DNA from: a virus
Direction: 5' to 3' (one strand)
Virus record (IMG/VR): IMGVR_UViG_3300032116_000194
Location: 1 to 61,142 of that record
DNA length: 61,142 nt
The notes beneath the pieces are model-generated. The model saw only the letters and a program-made list of their open reading frames with translations. It was not told the DNA's origin and did no database searches. Shown piece after piece: positions 54,601 through 61,142 of the stretch (its first letter is position 1; the number at the start of each line of letters is the position of its first letter). The position numbers and the translations under genes are program-made.

Positions 54601-57600
54601 AAAGTGACAAGCTCTCGAACTACTCTAATTTGAGAAGATGAAGGAACTGGAGCAGTCGGATTAGCTTTTAAATATTCTCTAATCTTTGTTAAAAATCCTA
54701 CGTGACTAAATCCAGATTCTTGAGCATCTTGTATTTGTGCTATTCCAACAAAAGCAGCATGAAGATTTATAAGGGCCAGTAAAGTTTCCTGAGGAACTTT
54801 TCCGTTATAGTTTTTAATGTTCTCTTTAAACTTAATAACATCATAATCTTTATTAAATTCTATTAGCGGTCCTAATACACTTTTATCCGGTTCCTTTTTT
54901 TCTATAACATTTAAAACTTGAAAAATACCTCTCAATGGGTTCTTTACAGCTTCCGATTTTATATAGTCGTCGTACACAGCTGGAGTAGCTGAAAGTGTTC
55001 CTGCTATATCATTGATAAAATCTAAACCATTTAAAAGCTTTGACAAGGTGCCTCTTAAAGCTTCAGCTATTTCATCAGCTCTTTCATCTTCGGTTAATAA
55101 ATCCATAACAGCCATAGAACCTAGTATAGGATCTGATTCTATAAGTTGCGCTAAAGAAACATCTTTAATTACTTTAGTTTTAGGCCTCTCTGTTTCAGTC
55201 TCTTTATTTTTTAAAGCTTGTAATTTTGCATTATATTCATCGTTAATCTTAGCGTATTGTCGAGACGTACCAATTTTGCTATCTAATTCCTGTTTTCTAT
55301 TATCCAAGTAGGCGTCCGCATCCGCTTTATTGTTGAATATTTTTAATCTTACAACTGGGGCTTTGGATAGTTTCCCATCCGTCATCTCCCCATACTCAAT
55401 AACTCTTTCTATTATAGTATAACCATCTCCATTATTTTCTGCAATCTTTGGGTCATAATCGTCAGCTAATAGAGATTGCTGAACAATAATTATCATTTTC
55501 TCATCAAATTCTTCTCCGACTTTTGATGAATTAGGGTTATCTTTATTAATAGGAGTTCCTTTAGTAGAACGCTTTACGGAATCCAACTCTCTGCTCTTTA
55601 ATGCGTCTAATTCTTTCTGCCATGATTTTCTTATGGCCGCTTCTTCTACTGCGGTATCTTCTGTTTGTTCAGAAGTAATAACTATTTCATTAGTATTAAG
55701 CGAATCGGCAAAAGATAACACAGCTTCAGCATAGTGAAGATCTTCTTTCTTATTCTTAAGTTCTATATTTCTTACATTTTCTTTTGTAAGTTCGAGCAGT
55801 ATCTCTAAATCTTTAATTATATCTTCAAGTTCTTTAGCAGTTTCCTTATAAGGTTTTTCTTCTATTTTAGATAATGCTTTTTCGTGTAGAGCTTTAGCAA
55901 AATTTAATTGTTTTTCAACAGCAGAAACATCGTCATAAAATTGAGAAATACTTCCATCTTCGTACTCAGCAATTTCAAAAAGCCTTTTTGGACCTTGAAG
56001 AAGCTCATCTAATACATCTTGTACATAGTCAGAGTCAGATTTAGATATATCATAAATTGATATTTGAGAGTCTATTTTAGATTGCATTTCTTTAAAATCT
56101 CTCATTTTATTTTTTGCTCTTCTAAAACTTATAAGCTCAGAGTACAATTTTGCATCTTCTTCTGTTATAGTATTTTCCGCTTTTTCATTTACTAGCATAT
56201 CTTCAAGATCCAATAAAGAATCTTGTTCAGTCATACCTCCCCTTACAAGAAGTTCTTTTTCCTTTTGTTCTATAAGAGAAAGAGTTGTGTTAATCGCATC
56301 TTTTAATTTTAAAGCTTGATCTGGATATATAAAGGTACCTTCTTTAGTAACTTTATCATAAACATCCATAACCGACTCTATTACATCTTCTAATCTATTT
56401 TCATTTAGTTTGATATAATTTATTAAATCGTTTAAGTGATCAGCATAAAACATAGTTCTTGCTGTATCCAGTTTGTTTTTTTGCCTAAGCATGTTAGAAC
56501 GCTTTGCGACAAAAGATTTAAAACTTTGCGGTGTAGTTTGATCGTTAGCTAAAAAAGTTTTTGGGCCGTCTCTAAGTGTTTTATACTCAGAAAGTTTATT
56601 AGCTGATACTAATTTATTGTACTCTTTAAGTCCTTCTCTCGGATTAGTTAATCTATCATAAACTTTACCTAAGTCTTCAATTGCATCATTGAGGTCTTTT
56701 TTCTTAGTAACTAATTCTGCAAGTCTAGCTTCTTCAGGCGAAGTTTTTGGACTTTGTTGTTCTCTACCTTCTAAATTATCTGTAGAAAAAGCATTCATTA
56801 TCCAACCAGCTTTTTGTTTATTAGGTATCTTTGAAGATACATCTAATATCTGCCTATCTAAATCTTCAACTAAAGAATAAAGATTTACTAATCTATTTCC
56901 AATTCCTCCAGCATAATTTTTAAGCATTTGAAATCTTGCTTCATCTTTTTCTCCATAAACTGGAGCAACCATGCCGTTTGTAGTCTGTAAGTAATTAGCT
57001 TCAAGTTTAGCTACATGTTCCTTATAAAACTCTATCCTATCATTTACTTCTTGTGGGGAATCTATTCCAAATCTTTTAAGTGAAGCTTCGCCCATGTCTT
57101 TAAAAGATTCGAGTTTTTTCATAAGCAAATCAGTGCTTCCACTCTTAAAAGCAGTTTGAGCTAAATTAGAAAGTTTTTCTAATTCGTACAACTTTAACTT
57201 AATTGGATCTGGTTCTTGTTTCATAGCTTCCAAATCTATTAAATTATCTAACTCTCCTTGAACTCTCATGTTAGCTGTGAACTCAGCAGCTTTTACCATG
57301 TCTTTCATGACATTTCCTTGATCATCAAGTTTTACTCCCCCACGTATTACATAATTACCATCTTCATCTAAAGACACTTGCTCAGCAATAGTATTATACT
57401 GCTCTTCATCTATTTCAGTATTTGTGTCGCCGACTTGATGAGTGTATTTAACAGTGCCATCAGGTTGTTCTTCCCTTGTAAGTTTTCCTTTCGTATCGTC
57501 TTCGTTTTGTACTAAAGAAGTGTTCACAAAATCTGTGTAAGCTTTGTTGAGGTCTTCTTTAGCTTTTTGTTTTTGAAGTCTTTCGTTTTTTGCTTCTCCC

Positions 57601-58895
57601 AAAACACCTCCCCCAAATGGTCTTCCAACAACAGGTAAAGAAGTGGCAATAGCAGATCCACCACCAATAAGTGCACCGGCACCTACTGCTTTTATGCGAT
57701 CTTCATCCGTCATGTATATACCTTCAGACACTAAATTATTAAGTGCGGAGTAAGCGTTTTCTAACCAGCTTTGTTTAAAGTTGTTACCTTCATTTACTTT
57801 TTGATTGGAATACTGTATGTTTTCTTCCATACCTTCAGAGAAAGCTTGGATAGCGAGTTCTTTACCCAACTTCATATAATCTCCTCCTCGTCCTTCCATG
57901 TATTTTTTAAAGCCCGTTGCTTTTGAAGGAGCTGCTTCTATAAAATTATCTAATGTTGGGGAATCTGCTAACTTTAATCCAAACTTGTTAGCTCTGCTAG
58001 CAACAGCCCCTTTAGATAATAAAGGTCTAAATAACCTAATAAAAGCTGTATCTGTAATTGCCCCCAACACCATGTCAGAGGCAAATACATTACCAAAATT
58101 TTTATCTGCTATTTGAGCTATTTGCTCGTCAGTGTAATCATTTTTACCAGCGTCCCTATCTGCCTTTAGTTTAGAAACAGTAGCTTTTCAAGCGTCATGA
58201 GCTTCAGCACCAGATTCATGTGTCCTTAACAAAGTTGATGCAATTCTTTCATCTAAGACACTAACAATTTTAGCATAATTATTTGGACGTAGTGTTTGAA
58301 AAAGTTTTGTATAACTAAGTGGTTTAGCTAAAGATGAAACTATTCTTGCTCCGAATCCTACTTTTCCTAACCAAGCTCCTCCAACAAGACTTTCAAATGA
58401 AATGCCTATCGTTTCTCTTAAAGAAGTGCCCAATTGCCCAGGATCACTGAGCTGTTGCATAAAAGTTCTTTCGTCAAAACCCATTTCTCTAAAAGTTGGA
58501 AAAGCGTCATCTATAGAATAACCTAAAGATTCATTAAGATCTCTTAATAAATTTGCATCGTATCCTTCTGAAAAAGTAGTTTTAGGATTTCCATCTAATA
58601 AATTCATTGCTCCATGACCTAAAGAACTTACCCCAGTAGCTAAAGCGACTGGAGCTTTTAAAGTTCTTAAACCTAGATTTCCTGCAAAGTTAAAAAATGT
58701 ATTTAATCCTGTTTGATTATTAAACCTAAGATTTTGTTGGTCTTCGTAATCTCTAAGACCTGAGTCATAGTAATTTCCAAATAGATTATTTAAAAATGTA
58801 TTTGCAGAGTTCATTCTTTCACCTTTTTCTAAGTAAGCCGGTTCTTTAAAAGCAGCTGACGTAGCAGGTGATATAAAATCGCTAATTTTTGGCAT
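45600..58895 (-). CDS. Giant virion RNA polymerase polyprotein with SF1 helicase and zincin domains, 4431 aa (TGA at 58188 as Trp)
   Basis: The largest gene in the window. About residues 4245-4255 read YYHGSDYDIDTLFV, the DxDxD catalytic core of the crAss-like two-barrel RNA polymerase. About residues 1445-1460: APAGAGKSLVVSKLF (Walker A), then FIIVDEAGAL, LFLYDPNQP, TTYRSG and YAATSRATSYAH (about 1755), an SF1 helicase. About residue 2910: VVRHELFHKIFW, an HExxH zincin. The N-terminus contains a glycine-rich hydrophobic stretch and coiled coils. TGA 58188 as Trp (AHDAW-KATV) adds 235 N-terminal residues. In characterised crAss-like phages the virion polymerase transcribes early genes after injection; the helicase and protease domains may assist entry or self-processing. 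Confidence 0.9.
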
Positions 58896-58910
58896 ATATA
58901 ATTTTATTTA

Positions 58911-60869
58911 TTAGTCTGATTGTGCTTGCAAAGCTTCGGCAGTTAACATCCATTTAGTGTCTCTAGGTAGTATGTTCATAAAAAGATCTTTCATAATAAA
59001 CATCTCCATTGCATTTGGTCCAAGAACTGAACCATCATCTGCCAATATTGGCTCTGCCTCTATTTCAGGTTGTCCTTTTTCATTTCACCTAGCTTGGTGA
59101 AAACTCACTACTTCTCTACCATTAACATAAGATTTTTTTGAAACAACGTACGCTGGCGTACCATCAACTTTTTTACCAAAAGGAATTGGCGTACTACCTT
59201 TTCCATTTATTAATGGTCTAAATAATTGATCTAATAATTTTTCTTGAGCGTTTTCAAAATCATTTCTAGCAGGAGCTATAGCATAAACATCTGCAGAACT
59301 TCCATCAAATGCGCCGGATGCAGCTGGATTTGGAATGATTACTGAACCACTAGGAAGATGTGTTGTGTATCCCATAGCAAAACCTAAAGCTGGTTGCTTA
59401 GATTTAATAACTCCTTTTTTCTCTTGTTCTGGGACTACTAAATTATTGTATATAGTTTCTTTATCTGGACCGGTATACTCTGTTATTTCTCCAGTATCAG
59501 CTGAAATTTTAAATACTTTTGATGTTCCTGCTTTTAGCCCTGGAAGTAATCTATCTGCAGCTTCTTGTGCAGCGCTAGTAGTGTTAAACGCCACATAATG
59601 TACATTAGACATTAAATTATTTTCCTTTTCCTCTTTATTATAAAGATTAATCAAATCTTTATCCGACATATTTGGATTAGCTTCTTTTATAGATTTTAAC
59701 CTGTCTCTGTTAAGCCCGGAATATTTTGGAGAAGTCATTAATTCAGAATATGGAATTGGCACGTCTTTTAATGGTTCTAAAGCTTTAGATAAAACATCAA
59801 GTTGTGGATTGACATACGCACCTAAAGTAAGAACTCCTTGCATAAATGGAGAAAGTTCTCCATCTGCTTTTGAAGTTGGAGCTAATGCTGGAGCAGCCGC
59901 TCCATTACCCGCAACTTTTAACTTACTAGTAACAAATCCACCATTATTGTCCATATCTACACCAAAGCCTTGTGTTTTAGCTTTAGTTGCTGCTTTAAAA
60001 GCTTCTTCAGCTTTGTAGTCTCTAACAAATTCATAATCCTTTCCAACTTCAGTAAACCCAGTTCTACCGGGTATAATATTTTGTTCATAGTCAGATGTAA
60101 TAGCTTCTGAAAAAGCATTCGGATCTTGATCTGTCAATTTAGCCAGCATTTGAATATATGATTGATAAGCAAAATCACTGTTTAACATTGCCTTCCAACC
60201 TGTACTAGCCTCCTTATAATCCTTGCCTTTTAACTTAACTTTTTCAAATACATGATAACCATCTAAAGTAACGTCTTGAGTAGCACGCATTTCTTCGGTA
60301 GTTCTTTCTGGAACTTTTGTCATGTACTCTTCAAAGTTTTTAGGCAAGTCATAAGCATTTGGTAAATCTATAGCTTCTATACTACTCCAAATACCTTTAT
60401 CTTTATCGAAAGTAACTCCAGGTTGTTTTTTATACCAAGATTTTAAAGCATTAAATTGTAGCGTATCTATTCCATTTTCTTTTGACCCCAATCTTTTTCT
60501 AGCATTTTGTATAGCAGTTACTTCTGTATTATAATCATTTTGGATAGCGTACATTTCTCCATTAGGAGAGAAGTCAGTTTTTATTTTTCTTTCTAATTCT
60601 CTACGATCTTTAGTGGCTTGAGAATAGTCCCCATTATACTTGCTTACAATAGCATCTATTTCATCACTATATTCTTTCATTTTCTGTGCCGCCCTAGGTT
60701 TATCAGGATCTCTAGCATTAATGTAGGTATCTCTAATTTTAGAAAGAGCTTCGTAGTTAACATCATATTGCTTTTGTGCAGCTTCTAAAGCTGTAGCAAT
60801 AAATTCCACAGGCGGAGTATAAAGGGACGCTTGGTAAGGCGTCCCCTTGTAAAATCTATTAACGGCCAT
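58911..60869 (-). CDS. Large virion-associated (cargo-like) protein, 652 aa (TGA at 59085 as Trp)
   Basis: MAVNRFYKGTPYQASLYTPP leads into a long helical region (ALEAAQKQYDVNYEALSKIR) and a mixed C-terminal part. TGA 59085 as Trp (HQARW-NEKG) adds 58 residues to TAA 58911. Located 15 nt upstream of the RNA polymerase gene in the same direction, as the cargo or internal virion proteins of crAss-like phages are. No domain recognised with certainty. Start overlaps the previous stop by 11 nt. Confidence 0.75.
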
Positions 60870-61142
60870 ATCTTCCTCCTTTTTTCATTTTACCTCCTGA
60901 ATAATATCCTTTTAATATTCCTCCAAGATATTTAGTAGCTGGGGTAGTTTCAGTCTTAGCTGCAGCGGGAGCTTCTTCTGCTAAGTTAACTTTTTCTCCG
61001 TTCATAATTCTTCTATAAACATCTGGGTACATTGTTTTTAAAATATTTAGTACGTCTGTACCTTGCTGCTTCTGATTTAACGCTGTTCCGAATCCTCCAA
61101 GAGAAGTCATCGCGTTATCCCAAGCCTCTTTATATGCAGCTC
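60859..61142 (-). CDS. Partial gene, C-terminal 93 aa
   Basis: The frame is open from the right edge (AYKEAWDNAMTSLGGFGTAL) to TAA at 60859, so its start lies outside the window. The C-terminus is glycine- and lysine-rich (GYYSGGKMKKGGRYGR). Same leftward unit as the virion genes. Unrecognised; probably structural by context. Confidence 0.7.
   Translation of the reverse strand, partial: AAYKEAWDNAMTSLGGFGTALNQKQQGTDVLNILKTMYPDVYRRIMNGEKVNLAEEAPAAAKTETTPATKYLGGILKGYYSGGKMKKGGRYGR

Noticed and set aside
36856-58116. Many rightward frames opposite the giant leftward genes
   Set aside because: They are Ser/Phe/Leu-rich shadows of AT-rich coding strands and lack start contexts.
17476-61142. TAG or TAA recoding in addition to TGA
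   Set aside because: Genes such as those at 25118, 34806 and 35576 end naturally at TAG, with neighbours starting close by, and extensions through TAG or TAA give no conserved-looking sequence.
1-61142. CRISPR array, insertion sequence or integrase/attachment site
   Set aside because: No regularly spaced repeats, no transposase or recombinase motifs and no terminal inverted repeats were seen; the only mobile element supported is the intron with its endonuclease.

Overview
The window is part of a crAss-like phage genome (order Crassvirales) that probably infects a Bacteroidetes host. Three things point there. The right arm has three giant leftward genes, one ending in a DxDxD RNA-polymerase core. 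Shine-Dalgarno sites are almost absent. One leftward promoter matches the Bacteroidetes -7 consensus. No capsid, portal or terminase gene lies in the window, and the last gene runs off the right edge.

Layout. (1) 0.1-7.5 kb, rightward: small, mostly unrecognised genes, many with membrane segments or lipoprotein signals. They are separated by GC-rich terminators and unusually structured leaders, and one small leftward gene sits at 6.5 kb. (2) 7.4-17.5 kb, rightward: an anchored glucosaminidase, a MoxR-type AAA+ ATPase with a VWA partner, a second glucosaminidase, a membrane-anchored AAA+ ATPase, a LysM lipoprotein and a degenerate glutamine-amidotransferase fold. (3) 17.5-35.5 kb, rightward: M15 peptidase, family A DNA polymerase, SF2 helicase, zinc-ribbon proteins, DnaB-like helicase, an intron-split Sak4-like ATPase, SSB, primase, uracil-DNA glycosylase, ATP-grasp ligase and two PD-(D/E)XK nucleases. 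(4) 35.6-61.1 kb, leftward: giant virion-type proteins of 2014, 1329 and 4431 residues, then a 652-residue protein and a partial gene.

The genome appears to use two meanings of TGA. From 17.5 kb to the right end I find 27 in-frame TGA codons inside genes. Reading them as Trp joins fragments into intact DNA polymerase, primase, SSB, nucleases and the giant proteins. Left of 16.4 kb no gene needs TGA as sense, and about 15 genes stop at TGA, many through ATGA start/stop overlaps. TAG and TAA act as stops everywhere. I found no suppressor tRNA or release-factor gene. The simplest reading is a time-dependent code: left-arm genes are translated with host TGA termination, and replication and virion genes when TGA is read as Trp.

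Other points of note: a group I intron (27556-28425) whose splice sites are fixed by both P1 and P10 pairings; a two-copy covarying RNA motif; attenuator-like leaders; a CTAA-N3-ATG start context that may replace Shine-Dalgarno; and giant proteins combining RNA polymerase, SF1 helicase, zincin, nucleotidyltransferase and nuclease-like folds.
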